From Bacteroidota bacterium (GTDB lineage: Bacteria; Bacteroidota; Bacteroidia; Flavobacteriales; Flavobacteriaceae), in assembly GCA_023446155.1 (NCBI GenBank), contig JAEXIT010000020.1, positions 186,001 through 250,000 of the forward strand: DNA of 64,000 nt, read 5' to 3'. A program made the translations under genes and the position numbers. Shown one piece after another: positions 37,081-46,244 of the stretch (positions are counted from its first letter, which is position 1; each line of letters opens with the position of its first letter). The notes beneath the pieces were generated by a model. That model made no database searches. It saw only the letters and a program-made list of their open reading frames with translations, and was not told the DNA's origin.

Positions 37081-37147
37081 ATAGCCGTTTGTAACAATCG
37101 CATCACAACTGCATCAAAAGAAAACAAATCTTAAAAACGCAGTGATT

Positions 37148-37999
37148 ATGAAAAATGCTATTCTTACTTTATTCCTCCTTTTCAATCTGACATTTAGCTT
37201 TGCACAACAACAGGCATTTGACGTAAAGGTGATTGGAAAAGGACAACCGATACTCCTTATTCCGGGTTATTCCTGTAGCGGCGCCGTTTGGAACGAAACC
37301 GCCGATCATTTAAAAAACAACTACCAATTACACATCCTTACGTTGGCGGGTTTTGCGGGTGTAAAACCAATTCAAGATCCGGTATTACAAACCGTGCATG
37401 ATCAACTAATTCAATATGTCAAAACCAACCAATTAAAAAAACCGATGCTCATCGGTCATAGTTTGGGCGCCTTTATGGCCCTATGGGTAAGCAGTTCCCA
37501 ACCGGATCTTTTTGGAAAAATTATTTGTGTGGACGGCGTTCCGTTTATTTCGGCACTAACCAAACCCGAAACAACCGTAGCTGCTATAAAAGACGATCCG
37601 CGTTTTAACAAAGAAGCCGTGATCAATAATTTCAAAGCCATTCCGAACGAGAACTATGTTACCAATATGACCCGAATGATGGGCTATCAGGTGCGCGATA
37701 CCCTTAGAGCCAAGCAAATCGCCGAATGGAGTTTTGCAAGCGATCGTACAACTTTGGGATCGACCATTGTGGAAATGTCGCTAACGGACCTTCGATCGGA
37801 TATTGCAAAAATCAAAAGTCCGGTATTGATTTTAACGAGTATCTTTAACACCAAAGAAAACAGCGAAAAAATCTATAACGAACAATATGCTGCTTTAAAA
37901 AACAAAACCATTACAGTCGCCGATAGCAAGCATTTTATCATGTATGATGCGCCGGAATGGTTTTACAGTGCAATTGACAACTTTTTAAATCAGAAATAA
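37148..37999 (+). CDS. Secreted alpha/beta hydrolase
   Basis: 283 residues. Signal peptide about 1-20 (MKNAILTLFLLFNLTFSFAQ). The start is the ATG at 37148; a GTG two codons earlier is also open. Nucleophile elbow GHSLGAF (about 105-111), oxyanion segment LLIPGYSCSG and catalytic His in SKHFIMYDAP (about 264-273). Predicted periplasmic or lipid-anchored esterase; substrate unknown. It sits 2 nt before an ECF sigma factor gene, so it may be part of that regulon. Confidence 0.86.
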   Translation: MKNAILTLFLLFNLTFSFAQQQAFDVKVIGKGQPILLIPGYSCSGAVWNETADHLKNNYQLHILTLAGFAGVKPIQDPVLQTVHDQLIQYVKTNQLKKPMLIGHSLGAFMALWVSSSQPDLFGKIICVDGVPFISALTKPETTVAAIKDDPRFNKEAVINNFKAIPNENYVTNMTRMMGYQVRDTLRAKQIAEWSFASDRTTLGSTIVEMSLTDLRSDIAKIKSPVLILTSIFNTKENSEKIYNEQYAALKNKTITVADSKHFIMYDAPEWFYSAIDNFLNQK

Positions 38000-38001
38000 G
38001 C

Positions 38002-38508
38002 GTGTCGACAGAACAACAGCAAGACCGTCAATTTCGGGAATTATACGCAACCTACTCGGTCAAAATACACCGGATTTGTTTGGGTTATACCGGAAACCAT
38101 ATGGAAGCCGACGACCTGCTACAGGAAGTATTTATCCGGATCTGGCAAAATCAGGACAAATTCCGGGGCGAATCGCAGATTAGCACCTGGATCTATCGGA
38201 TTGCGGTAAATACCTGCCTGTATCATATCCGTTCGCAAAAAAACAAACAAACCGACGAACTCAAACCCGAACTGGCAACAATCTCCCACGATGACAGTAA
38301 CGAAAAAGAACAACAAATTCAGCTATTGTACAAATGCATCCGCGAGCTTAACGAATCCGATCGTTTGATCATTACAATGCTATTGGAAGACCTTCCCTAT
38401 TCCGAAATCGCCGCGGCAACCGGAATCACAGAAGGCAACTTACGCGTAAAAATACACCGGATAAAACAACAATTAAATACTATTTACAGTAAATATGAAA
38501 GCGTTTGA
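38002..38508 (+). CDS. ECF-type RNA polymerase sigma factor
   Basis: 168 residues from a GTG start (STEQQQDRQFRELY). Sigma region 2 about 12-80 (DDLLQEVFIRIWQNQDKF, STWIYRIAVNTCLYHIR) and region 4 about 105-160 (LLEDLPYSEIAAATGITEGN). No anti-sigma of the FecR type follows. Instead the next gene overlaps it by 14 nt and encodes a membrane protein, which is the likely partner. Member of the widespread Bacteroidota ECF group. Confidence 0.92.
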   Translation: MSTEQQQDRQFRELYATYSVKIHRICLGYTGNHMEADDLLQEVFIRIWQNQDKFRGESQISTWIYRIAVNTCLYHIRSQKNKQTDELKPELATISHDDSNEKEQQIQLLYKCIRELNESDRLIITMLLEDLPYSEIAAATGITEGNLRVKIHRIKQQLNTIYSKYESV

Positions 38509-39088
38509 CAATCTAAAAGAAATCTGGCAACAACAAAGTACCGGTGCGCTTCCTGATGTTACGGTTATCATCAACAAAGCGAAAAAAGAACAACAATCCA
38601 TGACCCGAAAAATTGGCATTCAGGTTATTATTTTAATGCTAACCGTGGTATTTCTAGCCTGGTTGGTAAGCTCGTTCCCTTTTAAAATGGCAACAACTTT
38701 TATTGGTATCGGACTGATATTTGCTGCGATATTTGGATATTCCTTTTTGCGATTACTCATGATTCGCAAACTCCAAAAAACCGATCTCACCGCATCACCC
38801 AAAACCGCCATACAACAGATCACACAATTCTATAGTTTTCAACAAAAAGTAAATACGTTGTATACCCTTATCTATTATATTGTGATGAACATTGCTTTTG
38901 GACTTTATTCAATCGAAGTAGCCGCACCCTTATCCATGACCTACAAAATCATTTTCCTGACTTTATATGTTGCCTGGATGCTTATCGCCTATTTTGTAAT
39001 TGGCAAAAGACAAATCCGAAAAGAACACGCCAAAACCGAAAGTATTATTACCGCATTAGAGGAAATCGAGGCGAATTACGAGAACTAA
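38495..39088 (+). CDS. Membrane protein overlapping the ECF sigma gene, putative anti-sigma factor
   Basis: 197 residues. A cytoplasmic N-terminus (about 1-40, MKAFDNLKEIWQQQS) is followed by four membrane segments (about 42-62, 66-88, 120-145, 150-170) and a charged C-terminal helix. No ZAS-type HxxxCxxC motif. The 14-nt overlap with the sigma gene means coupled translation, the usual layout for sigma/anti-sigma pairs. The anti-sigma role is inference from position only. Confidence 0.7.
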   Translation: MKAFDNLKEIWQQQSTGALPDVTVIINKAKKEQQSMTRKIGIQVIILMLTVVFLAWLVSSFPFKMATTFIGIGLIFAAIFGYSFLRLLMIRKLQKTDLTASPKTAIQQITQFYSFQQKVNTLYTLIYYIVMNIAFGLYSIEVAAPLSMTYKIIFLTLYVAWMLIAYFVIGKRQIRKEHAKTESIITALEEIEANYEN

Positions 39089-39133
39089 CACGTCACACCT
39101 GACAGGTTTTAGAAACCTGTCAGGTGTGACGTG
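39089..39133. repeat. REP-like palindrome, copy 1
   Basis: A perfect 21-bp inverted repeat with a 3-nt centre, containing the core ACACCTGACAGGTTT-N3-AAACCTGTCAGGTGT. No T tract, so not a standard terminator. A second copy of the 33-nt core lies at 40414-40446. Confidence 0.9.
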
Positions 39134-39176
39134 TAAAACTATTTCGTAACTTCGTAAAAACCTGATATTTCACCTT

Positions 39177-40406
39177 TTGAAAAAAACAATCATCCTCCTA
39201 ACAACAATCATTCTGTTTGCGGTTTCCTGTTCGGCTCCGAAAAAAAACACGATGACTGTTAATCATAAGTCCGCGAAGGATTCCCTTACCGATCGGTTAC
39301 AGCAACTTTATAACAAAGGTTATTTTAACGGATTTGGTGTTGCGATCGTAGATCAACAAGGGGTACGTTATAAAAACGGATTCGGATATGCCAACCGATC
39401 AACCCAAAAGGCGTATACCCAAACCACCATACAAAGTATTGCATCCGTTTCCAAAACACTGGTTGGTATAGCGTTACTAAAAGCACAGGAACTCGGCAAA
39501 CTCCGCTTGGACGATCCGATTAATTCCTATCTTCCTTTTGAAGTGATCAACCCTTATTTCCCAAATACTTCCATTACCATCCGTCATTTGGCTACGCATA
39601 CTTCGACCATCCTGGACAATGAAAATTATCTCCGTAAAAATTATTATCTGAAACCCGATCAGCTCCTAAACGGCTTGCCATTGGTATTCGACGACACCCA
39701 AGTACTAAACCCAGCGGATTCGGCCGTAGGATTGGCTGTTTTCACAAAAGAAATGCTAGCTGCAAATGGAAAATGGCGCAACGCGGATACTTTTTCAAAC
39801 AAAGCACCGGGCGCACACTATGAATACTCCAATACCGGAACGACATTGGCCGCTTATATTATCGAACGCGCCACCGGGGAACCTTTTGATGTTTTTACCC
39901 AAAAACACATCCTTGATCCGCTACAACTAAAGGATTCCGGTTGGAAATTCGACGCCATAGATACATCGCGTTTGTCGCGCTACTATCAGAATCCGGAAAC
40001 ACTACTTCCCTATTACAGTATGAGTTCGTATCCGGATGGTGGCTTTATGACCACAATAAATGATCTGAGTTTCTATTTACAGGAGTTGATCCGTGGTTAT
40101 AATGGCAACGGGAAAATCTTGTCCCGCGACAGTTATCGCGAATTCTTTAAACCGCAATTATCGGCCGAGCATTTTACCGAGCGCAATATGCAGAATCCGT
40201 ATAGCGAGTCGTACAATACCGGAATTTTTATCGGTTTCGGCTATACCGGTTATATTGGTCATACCGGAGGTGATCCCGGCGTAATGGCGATGTTGTTTTT
40301 TGATCCAAAAACCAACGTCGGGCGCATCATGATGTTTAACACCAATTTTTCGACTCAAGAAGGGAATCAGGTGTTTTACCAGATATGGGATGCTTTGGGA
40401 CCGTAA
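39177..40406 (+). CDS. Serine hydrolase, beta-lactamase class C / D-Ala carboxypeptidase-like lipoprotein
   Basis: 409 residues from a TTG start (MKKTIILLTT). Lipobox FAVSCSAP at about 15-22. Penicillin-binding-protein fold with SxxK in SIASVSKTLVG (about 92-102), YxN in YEYSNTGTT and HTGG in YIGHTGGDPG. Probably an extracytoplasmic esterase or peptidase; this family contains few true beta-lactamases, and the sequence does not show resistance. Flanked on both sides by copies of the same palindrome. Confidence 0.88.
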   Translation: MKKTIILLTTIILFAVSCSAPKKNTMTVNHKSAKDSLTDRLQQLYNKGYFNGFGVAIVDQQGVRYKNGFGYANRSTQKAYTQTTIQSIASVSKTLVGIALLKAQELGKLRLDDPINSYLPFEVINPYFPNTSITIRHLATHTSTILDNENYLRKNYYLKPDQLLNGLPLVFDDTQVLNPADSAVGLAVFTKEMLAANGKWRNADTFSNKAPGAHYEYSNTGTTLAAYIIERATGEPFDVFTQKHILDPLQLKDSGWKFDAIDTSRLSRYYQNPETLLPYYSMSSYPDGGFMTTINDLSFYLQELIRGYNGNGKILSRDSYREFFKPQLSAEHFTERNMQNPYSESYNTGIFIGFGYTGYIGHTGGDPGVMAMLFFDPKTNVGRIMMFNTNFSTQEGNQVFYQIWDALGP

Positions 40407-40413
40407 GCTACTC

Positions 40414-40446
40414 ACACCTGACAGGTTTCGGAAACCTGTCAGGTGT
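40414..40446. repeat. REP-like palindrome, copy 2
   Basis: 15-bp perfect arms with a CGG centre, same core as copy 1 and differing only in the 3 central bases. It lies between the convergent serine hydrolase and LytTR genes. Confidence 0.9.
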
Positions 40447-40462
40447 AGCAGCCAGCAGCAAA

Positions 40463-41185
40463 TCAAAGTAGAAACTGTTGTACTCGTTTAAAGAAATCTG
40501 TTTTATAGGTGTCGCCTAGTGGCAAACTTTTATTTAAAACCCAAACCTCATTCGTGTCCGTTTTCTCTATTTTTCCGAGTGCCACCATATAAGACTTATG
40601 TATTTTCACAAACCGATCTCTCGGTAAATGCTCTTCGAAATGTTTTAACGTATTATAGGTAATCACCTGCTCGTCGCCGGTATGAATCACCACATAATTT
40701 TTAATACTTTCGATATAGTAAATAGCATTGATCAGAACCCGTTTATACCGATTCTTACCATCCGTTTTGATAAAAAAGTAATCCTCCTGTATCGTATCAG
40801 CGACCGGCTTTGACTTCGATACATCCGAAATTTTCCGCACTTTTTCCACAGCGCCGATAAACCGATTAAACGCCACCGGTTTTAACAGGTAATCGACTGC
40901 ATCCTGTTCGAAACCTTCCACGGCAAATTGCGGATAAGCAGTTGTAAACACAACTTTCACCTTTCCTTTTACAATGGCCGAAAGCTGTAAACCCGTAAGA
41001 TCCGGCATCTGAATATCCAGAAACACAATATCGGGTAGTTGTTGTTCGATTAGGTGTAAAGCCTCCACGGCACGGGCTGCGGTTCCGATACATTCCAATC
41101 CGGGTAACTGCTCCACATATTTATGAAGTAATCGTATTGCCGGTGGTTCGTCATCTACAATTATACAGGTTAAAGGCTGTATCAT
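40463..41185 (-). CDS. LytTR family response regulator
   Basis: 240 residues: receiver domain about 6-120 with acidic pair DDE (11-13), phosphoacceptor D57 in VFLDIQMPDLTG and a lysine in YLLKPVAF, then a LytTR DNA-binding domain about 135-240 (RYKRVLINAIYYIESIKNYV, FVKIHKSYMVAL). Its start overlaps the end of the histidine kinase gene by 4 nt, so a cognate pair. The target may be the divergent receptor gene at 42412. Confidence 0.94.
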   Translation of the reverse strand: MIQPLTCIIVDDEPPAIRLLHKYVEQLPGLECIGTAARAVEALHLIEQQLPDIVFLDIQMPDLTGLQLSAIVKGKVKVVFTTAYPQFAVEGFEQDAVDYLLKPVAFNRFIGAVEKVRKISDVSKSKPVADTIQEDYFFIKTDGKNRYKRVLINAIYYIESIKNYVVIHTGDEQVITYNTLKHFEEHLPRDRFVKIHKSYMVALGKIEKTDTNEVWVLNKSLPLGDTYKTDFFKRVQQFLL

Positions 41186-42210
41186 AACAAAGGGATATTT
41201 AAAACGACAGTATAACTATTTTCTTTTTGATCGACCACTAAACTATGATTATCCGGAAACAGAATCGCAAGTCGTTGTACGATATTTTTTTGTCCGATGC
41301 CACTTATATCATAATGCTGACTCGTACGATAGCTATTAGACGCCCGGAAAATCAGTCGGTCGTTTTGTATTGTAAAATCAAATACAATCGGATGGTTTGG
41401 ATCGTCCAATACTCCATGTTTAAAGGCATTTTCCACAAAATGAATCAGGAGCAACGATGGAATACGGTACTCTTTTAAATCTTCAGGAAAGTGATATCGC
41501 ACCGGAATTGCCCCGTCAAAACGCCGTTGAAACAGCGCAATATAATGTTCTAAAAACACCACCTCATCGCGAAGCTTTACGCTATCATTTTCATTTTCAT
41601 AGGTCACATAACGCAACATCTCCGACAATTTCATAATATCTTCGGCCACTTTAGGCTGCGTATCATACAAATCCGAATAAAAGCTATTCAGCGTATTAAA
41701 CAAAAAATGCGGACTCAGCTGGTTTTTAAGCACCTGTAATTCGGCCTGTTTTTTTTCCAACTGCAAACGGTTCATCTTTTCATTCGTCGTCCACAGGTAT
41801 TTCAGAAAATAGCCGACAATACTCAATAACAAAGTTCGTATCACATAATACGAATTATCGTACACATAATAGGCTACCGTTACTGCTTCCATCACATAAT
41901 TATGATTCCCGGTAATACGATAAATGATCACTTCTTCGACTATAAAACGCAAGGCCGGAAACAAGAAAAACAATCCCAACTGCCATACGGCGAACCATTT
42001 CCATTTTTTGTACGGAATTGTCTTCGGACAGATCCATAAATAATTCAGATAAAAAATCACCATTTGCAGCAACGTAAAGCCAGTTCCCTGGAGGGCTTTC
42101 CAGAAAAAAGCATTATTGCGATCTTTCATAATATCTTCCAGCAAATGATCCAAAAGCATGACCACCACCCAAAAGACAATATGGTACTGTATTTCTCTTT
42201 TTTTAGACAT
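41182..42210 (-). CDS. LytS-type sensor histidine kinase
   Basis: 342 residues. Four membrane segments in the first 140 residues, then a His_kinase domain with H168 in NQLSPHFLFNTLNSF and a C-terminal ATPase part with LIHFVENAFKHGV (N box) and GIGQKNIVQRL. No large periplasmic sensor domain, so the signal is probably sensed in the membrane. Overlaps its response regulator gene. Confidence 0.93.
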   Translation of the reverse strand: MSKKREIQYHIVFWVVVMLLDHLLEDIMKDRNNAFFWKALQGTGFTLLQMVIFYLNYLWICPKTIPYKKWKWFAVWQLGLFFLFPALRFIVEEVIIYRITGNHNYVMEAVTVAYYVYDNSYYVIRTLLLSIVGYFLKYLWTTNEKMNRLQLEKKQAELQVLKNQLSPHFLFNTLNSFYSDLYDTQPKVAEDIMKLSEMLRYVTYENENDSVKLRDEVVFLEHYIALFQRRFDGAIPVRYHFPEDLKEYRIPSLLLIHFVENAFKHGVLDDPNHPIVFDFTIQNDRLIFRASNSYRTSQHYDISGIGQKNIVQRLAILFPDNHSLVVDQKENSYTVVLNIPLL

Positions 42211-42411
42211 ACCGCTAAAGTATGGCTTTTACCAATAGCCCAAAAATGATCGCAGACAAAACCCGGAAAATCCGATACAAACCACCCGTTTCATACAATC
42301 AAATTTTTTATCGGTCATAATAGTCGGTTTATACGACAATACTGCTGCTTTATCCTTTTTAGAAAATTGCCTATTCGAAGCGTCGTACTCTTGTACTATA
42401 AAAATCAGCCT
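42211..42411. promoter_or_regulatory. Divergent control region, kinase / receptor
   Basis: 201 nt between divergent genes. TCGGT occurs at 42311-42315 and 42324-42328, and GTCG-N7-CGAC forms a short palindrome at 42323-42337. No exact TAnnTTTG promoter seen. Binding by the LytTR regulator is a guess. Confidence 0.3.
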
Positions 42412-44784
42412 ATGAAATCATGTCTCTTTTTAGTAATCCTCTTACTTACCTCTTTTGTTGTATCCGCCCAAAAAATTACCGGAAATGCATCCGACGCCAA
42501 AGGTGACTCCCTTCCCTATGCTTCGGTAATCGTAACCGACACCTTACAAAAAAACAGCATATCGGCACTTACCGACGATCGTGGAAACTTTAGCCTCGAT
42601 GTCTCCGAAACCTTTTATAGCGGTACACTTACCATACGCTATATGGGCTACACCGACTATAATCAAAAAATAGCCGCCCGGGATTTTCCACTTCGAATAA
42701 AAGCCATTCTGCAACCGGCTGTCAATACCACCTTAAACGAAGTAATCGTTAAGGCGAAACAAAATGCCATTACCATGAAAGGCGACAAAATGATTTTCAA
42801 CATTGGCATGGCCGGCATCGGATTGGGCAACAACGGACTCGAAACCCTACGTCAGGTTCCCGGGATTCAACTCGATAAAGACGAAAACGTACTCTTTCGC
42901 GGAAATGGCGACATTCAGATTATGATCAACGGGAAGAAAAGCCCCCTTCAGGGCGACGCACTCCGCGAATACATCCGATCGTTGCAAGGTGACGACATCG
43001 CATCGGTTGAAATCATCGCACAACCCTCGGCGCGTTATGATGCCTCCGGAACCGCGGGAATTATCAACATTATTTTAAAGCGAAAAAAAGAAAAAAAGCT
43101 AAACGGAAACGCCTATGCCTGGGCTTCTTATGGGGACTATTTTAAACACCAATACGGTAGTCGGCTTTATTACAGTGATTCGTTATGGAATATCAATGGA
43201 AATGCATCCTATTACAAAGGCAACTCTGTTAACCACCGTCATATCCGACAAGACATCATCGTACCGGAAGGCAATCGTGTTATTGATCAATATAACAAAT
43301 GGCGACCGGAAACCGTTACCAAAAGCCTGAACCTTGCCGTAGAACGCAAACTTAGTGACAGACAACTGATCAGTACCGATTGGCAATATTCTCGTTCTGA
43401 TGCTGACGAAAACACCTATGGTGCGACCTACGAATTTCTAAATGACGCTCCTGTGACTACCGTAAACCTAACTAAAAATGATAAAAAACCCACCGAACGA
43501 TTCACTGGAAATGCTTTTTACAGTTTTGTAACCGATAGCACTACTACCAAACTGGATGTACAGGCGAATTTGGCGCGCTACACCACCTCTTCGTCCGGTT
43601 TTCAGCGTAATGATTACCCCGATGCTTCCTATATGCAGCTCAACGGTAGCAATTCGACCAAGTATACCATTCTTACCACTCAAGCCGACCTTCGTCAGCG
43701 GTTAACAAAAAAACTATATCTGGAAAGCGGCCTTAAATATTCGTATATCAACATGGATTACTATAACGGATATGACACCAATAATAGCAGCTTATCGATA
43801 ATCCCCGATAGTCTTTTGATCAATAATTTTACCTATAAAGAACACCTTACCTCCGCCTATGCACAAATCGACCTTACGCTAGGCAAATGGAATTTTATGG
43901 CCGGACTTCGTGCCGAATATTTCCAATATGAAGCCCACTCTCCCATCAATCATCAATCCAATTCGAACCGTTACACCAACCTCTTCCCATCGGTCTCCAT
44001 CAACTATAAAAAAGACAACAACCAATACCAATTCAGTTATAGTCGTCGTATTGGCCGACCGGGTTATTTATCGCTTAATCCGTATTATTTATACCTGGAT
44101 GCGTATACCCTTCAGAAAGGAAATCCGGCTTTAAAACCGGAATATTACCACAGTTTCCAACTGAGCTATATCTATAAAAGTACCCTCAATCTAAGCTTAT
44201 ACGGTTATTTTTACGACAATGGCTTTACCGATGTGATTGCCTATCAACCGGACCAAAACTACAATCTCAATTACAAAGCCAATGCCGCAACCGGTAAAAA
44301 ACTTGGAATTTCGGCCACCCTTCCTTATCAACCCACACCATGGTGGTCGATGCAATTTAATCTTGAAGGCACTTACGAAAGTGAATCCTCAACAATTCCG
44401 GGTTTTTTATATCAGGGGAATGGATTCCGACATGAGATCAACATCTACGAAAACTTCACTTTTAAAGACTGGACACTCAACCTAAACGGATTTTATGCCG
44501 GTCGTTCCACCACACCTAACGGCTATTCGAAAGCCATTGGTGATTTTAGTATAACAGCCAAAAAGAACCTATTCAACAAAACACTGCAACTATCTGGTGG
44601 CTGTACCAACATTCTGAAAAAAAGTTTCTACCATCATGTGACCCAACTTCCGAATGTGTCTACCGACTGGACCAACCGATGGGAAACCCGACGCTTCTTC
44701 CTACAGGCGACCTACTATTTTGGTAATGGAAAAACCAAATCGATCAAAGCCGCTTCACTCAACGAAGAGACCAACAGAATCTAA
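42412..44784 (+). CDS. TonB-dependent receptor family outer membrane protein
   Basis: 790 residues from MKSCLFLVILLL; an in-frame ATG at 42367 would spoil the signal peptide. Order: signal peptide (about 1-20), carboxypeptidase-regulatory-like domain (about 22-100, KITGNASDAKGDSLPYASV), plug (about 115-220, GLETLRQVPGIQL, SARYDASGTAGIINI) and an outer-membrane barrel of the OMP_b-brl_3 type to the C-terminus (FFLQATYYFG plus a short polar tail). It imports or binds an unknown ligand. No SusD-like partner follows, so it is not a polysaccharide-utilisation pair. It diverges from a LytS-LytTR pair. Confidence 0.9.
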   Translation: MKSCLFLVILLLTSFVVSAQKITGNASDAKGDSLPYASVIVTDTLQKNSISALTDDRGNFSLDVSETFYSGTLTIRYMGYTDYNQKIAARDFPLRIKAILQPAVNTTLNEVIVKAKQNAITMKGDKMIFNIGMAGIGLGNNGLETLRQVPGIQLDKDENVLFRGNGDIQIMINGKKSPLQGDALREYIRSLQGDDIASVEIIAQPSARYDASGTAGIINIILKRKKEKKLNGNAYAWASYGDYFKHQYGSRLYYSDSLWNINGNASYYKGNSVNHRHIRQDIIVPEGNRVIDQYNKWRPETVTKSLNLAVERKLSDRQLISTDWQYSRSDADENTYGATYEFLNDAPVTTVNLTKNDKKPTERFTGNAFYSFVTDSTTTKLDVQANLARYTTSSSGFQRNDYPDASYMQLNGSNSTKYTILTTQADLRQRLTKKLYLESGLKYSYINMDYYNGYDTNNSSLSIIPDSLLINNFTYKEHLTSAYAQIDLTLGKWNFMAGLRAEYFQYEAHSPINHQSNSNRYTNLFPSVSINYKKDNNQYQFSYSRRIGRPGYLSLNPYYLYLDAYTLQKGNPALKPEYYHSFQLSYIYKSTLNLSLYGYFYDNGFTDVIAYQPDQNYNLNYKANAATGKKLGISATLPYQPTPWWSMQFNLEGTYESESSTIPGFLYQGNGFRHEINIYENFTFKDWTLNLNGFYAGRSTTPNGYSKAIGDFSITAKKNLFNKTLQLSGGCTNILKKSFYHHVTQLPNVSTDWTNRWETRRFFLQATYYFGNGKTKSIKAASLNEETNRI

Positions 44785-44813
44785 ACACCACTCTATTTTC
44801 ATCATAAATCCCC

Positions 44814-44844
44814 AAAACCAGCTCACAAAACCAGCTGGTTTTTT
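44814..44844 (+). terminator. Terminator of the receptor gene
   Basis: AAAACCAGCT / AGCTGGTTTT stem with a T run; the arm AAAACCAGCT is repeated, so alternative pairings are possible. Confidence 0.8.
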
Positions 44845-44872
44845 CATACCCTTCGCTTTTTATCTAAATTAT

Positions 44873-44903
44873 TTGCGCAACCAAATAGTTTCGCATATAT
44901 TTG
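44873..44903 (+). promoter_or_regulatory. Promoter of the ArsR-AHSA1 operon
   Basis: TTG (44873-44875), 20 nt, TATATTTG (44896-44903), exact consensus, 34 nt before the ATG at 44938. Confidence 0.75.
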
Positions 44904-44937
44904 CAACTGATTGGTTTCATATAAAAAAATAACGATT

Positions 44938-45258
44938 ATGCGACGCGATATATTTCAAGCCATTGCCGACCCAACCCGACGCGCCATACTGGCCTTAATT
45001 GCCGTACAAGCGATGACCCCTAATGCCATAGCCGAACATTTTAACACCACCCGGCAAGCGGTTTCCAAACATCTGAAAATATTGTCCGAGTGTCAACTGC
45101 TAAAACAACAACAACAGGGGCGGGAAATCTATTATCAGCTTGAAATCGACAAAATGAAAGAAATTGATCAATGGCTGGAGCAATTCCGTACGATTTGGGA
45201 AAGCCGCTTCGAACAACTCGACAACCTATTAGACCACCTTAAAAACCAACAAAAATGA
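44938..45258 (+). CDS. ArsR family winged-helix regulator
   Basis: 106 residues from MRRDIFQAIADPTRRAIL, the usual start of this ArsR subgroup (SdpR-like); an earlier in-frame ATG at 44911 is rejected. Recognition helix NTTRQAVSKHLKIL (about 36-49). No metal-binding cysteines. ArsR regulators next to AHSA1/SRPBCC genes form a common cassette. Its stop overlaps the next start by 4 nt. Confidence 0.92.
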   Translation: MRRDIFQAIADPTRRAILALIAVQAMTPNAIAEHFNTTRQAVSKHLKILSECQLLKQQQQGREIYYQLEIDKMKEIDQWLEQFRTIWESRFEQLDNLLDHLKNQQK

Positions 45259-45758
45259 AACACAACCTGCAATTTGACTTCCTTGCCGACAAGGTCAAGA
45301 ACACACTAACGATTCGACGGGAGTTTAAGGCTCACCGTCAGTTGGTTTGGGATTGTTATACCCAAAGAGAATTATTGGACCAATGGTTTGCACCAAAACC
45401 GTTAACCACCAAAACCAAAACCATGGATTTTAGCGAAGGGGGACATTGGCATTATGCTATGATCGAACCTAACGGCACCGAGTATTGGAACTGGATGGCC
45501 TATCAGAAAATCAAACCGATCGATTATTATACGGCCTGGGATGCCTTTGCAAATGAAGCCGGCGATTTGAACAAAGACCTACCGAGTTCCGATTGGCTGG
45601 TATCCTTTACCGACAAAGGTGATAACACCTTGGTGGAAACCATCGTAACTTATAAATCGCTATCCGATCTGGAAACCGTAATCCAAATGGGTATGGAACC
45701 GGGCATGATTGCAACACTTGAAAAACTGGATGAATTACTACTACTCTTAAACCGATAA
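45255..45758 (+). CDS. SRPBCC/AHSA1 domain protein
   Basis: 167 residues. AHSA1 pattern: TIRREFKAHRQLVWDCYTQ, DQWFAPKPLTTKTKTMDF, then GGHWHYAMIEPNG and a C-terminal helix (GMIATLEKLDELL). The fold binds hydrophobic ligands; activity unknown. Coupled to the ArsR gene (4-nt overlap) and 2 nt before a second AHSA1 gene. Confidence 0.9.
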   Translation: MKHNLQFDFLADKVKNTLTIRREFKAHRQLVWDCYTQRELLDQWFAPKPLTTKTKTMDFSEGGHWHYAMIEPNGTEYWNWMAYQKIKPIDYYTAWDAFANEAGDLNKDLPSSDWLVSFTDKGDNTLVETIVTYKSLSDLETVIQMGMEPGMIATLEKLDELLLLLNR

Positions 45759-45760
45759 AC

Positions 45761-46174
45761 ATGGCTACTAAAATCACAATTAACACAACTATTTCTGCTG
45801 ATAAAAACAACGTCTGGAACTACTATACGCAGCCGGAACACATCACCCAATGGAACTTTGCCGATCCGTCATGGCATTGTCCGAAAGCGTCAAACGACAT
45901 GCAGGTTGGCGGTACCTATAGCGCCCGAATGGAAGCCAAAGACGGTAGTTTTGGTTTTGAATTTGAAGCCACTTATGATGCCATCCGCGAGGGGGATCAT
46001 TTTACGTATACCATGCCCGACGGCCGACAAGTGACTGTTACTTTCCAAGAAAAAGAAAACGCAACCGATCTGACCATTGCCTTCGATCCTGAAAATCAAA
46101 ATCCAATTGAAATGCAACAAAACGGATGGCAGGCTATTTTAAACAACTTTAAAAAATACGCCGAAAGCCGTTAA
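45761..46174 (+). CDS. SRPBCC/AHSA1 domain protein, second copy
   Basis: 137 residues. TISADKNNVWNYYTQPEHIT, GGTYSARMEAKDG and a C-terminal helix (GWQAILNNFKKYAES) match activator-of-Hsp90-ATPase-1-like proteins of the SRPBCC fold. Related to, but clearly diverged from, the preceding gene. Third gene of the ArsR operon, closed by a terminator. Confidence 0.9.
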   Translation: MATKITINTTISADKNNVWNYYTQPEHITQWNFADPSWHCPKASNDMQVGGTYSARMEAKDGSFGFEFEATYDAIREGDHFTYTMPDGRQVTVTFQEKENATDLTIAFDPENQNPIEMQQNGWQAILNNFKKYAESR

Positions 46175-46192
46175 GTCTTTCTGATTCCAAAT

Positions 46193-46227
46193 AAAAAAGG
46201 ACCTACTTTAGAGATAGGTCCTTTTTT
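46193..46227. terminator. Bidirectional terminator
   Basis: AAAAGGACCTA / TAGGTCCTTTT stem with A and T tracts on both sides, between convergent genes. Confidence 0.9.
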
Positions 46228-46244
46228 ATAATTGAATTTGACAT

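Noticed and set aside
39177..40406. Calling the serine hydrolase an antibiotic-resistance beta-lactamase
   Set aside because: SxxK, YxN and HTGG are shared by many esterases and peptidases; nothing shows beta-lactam hydrolysis.
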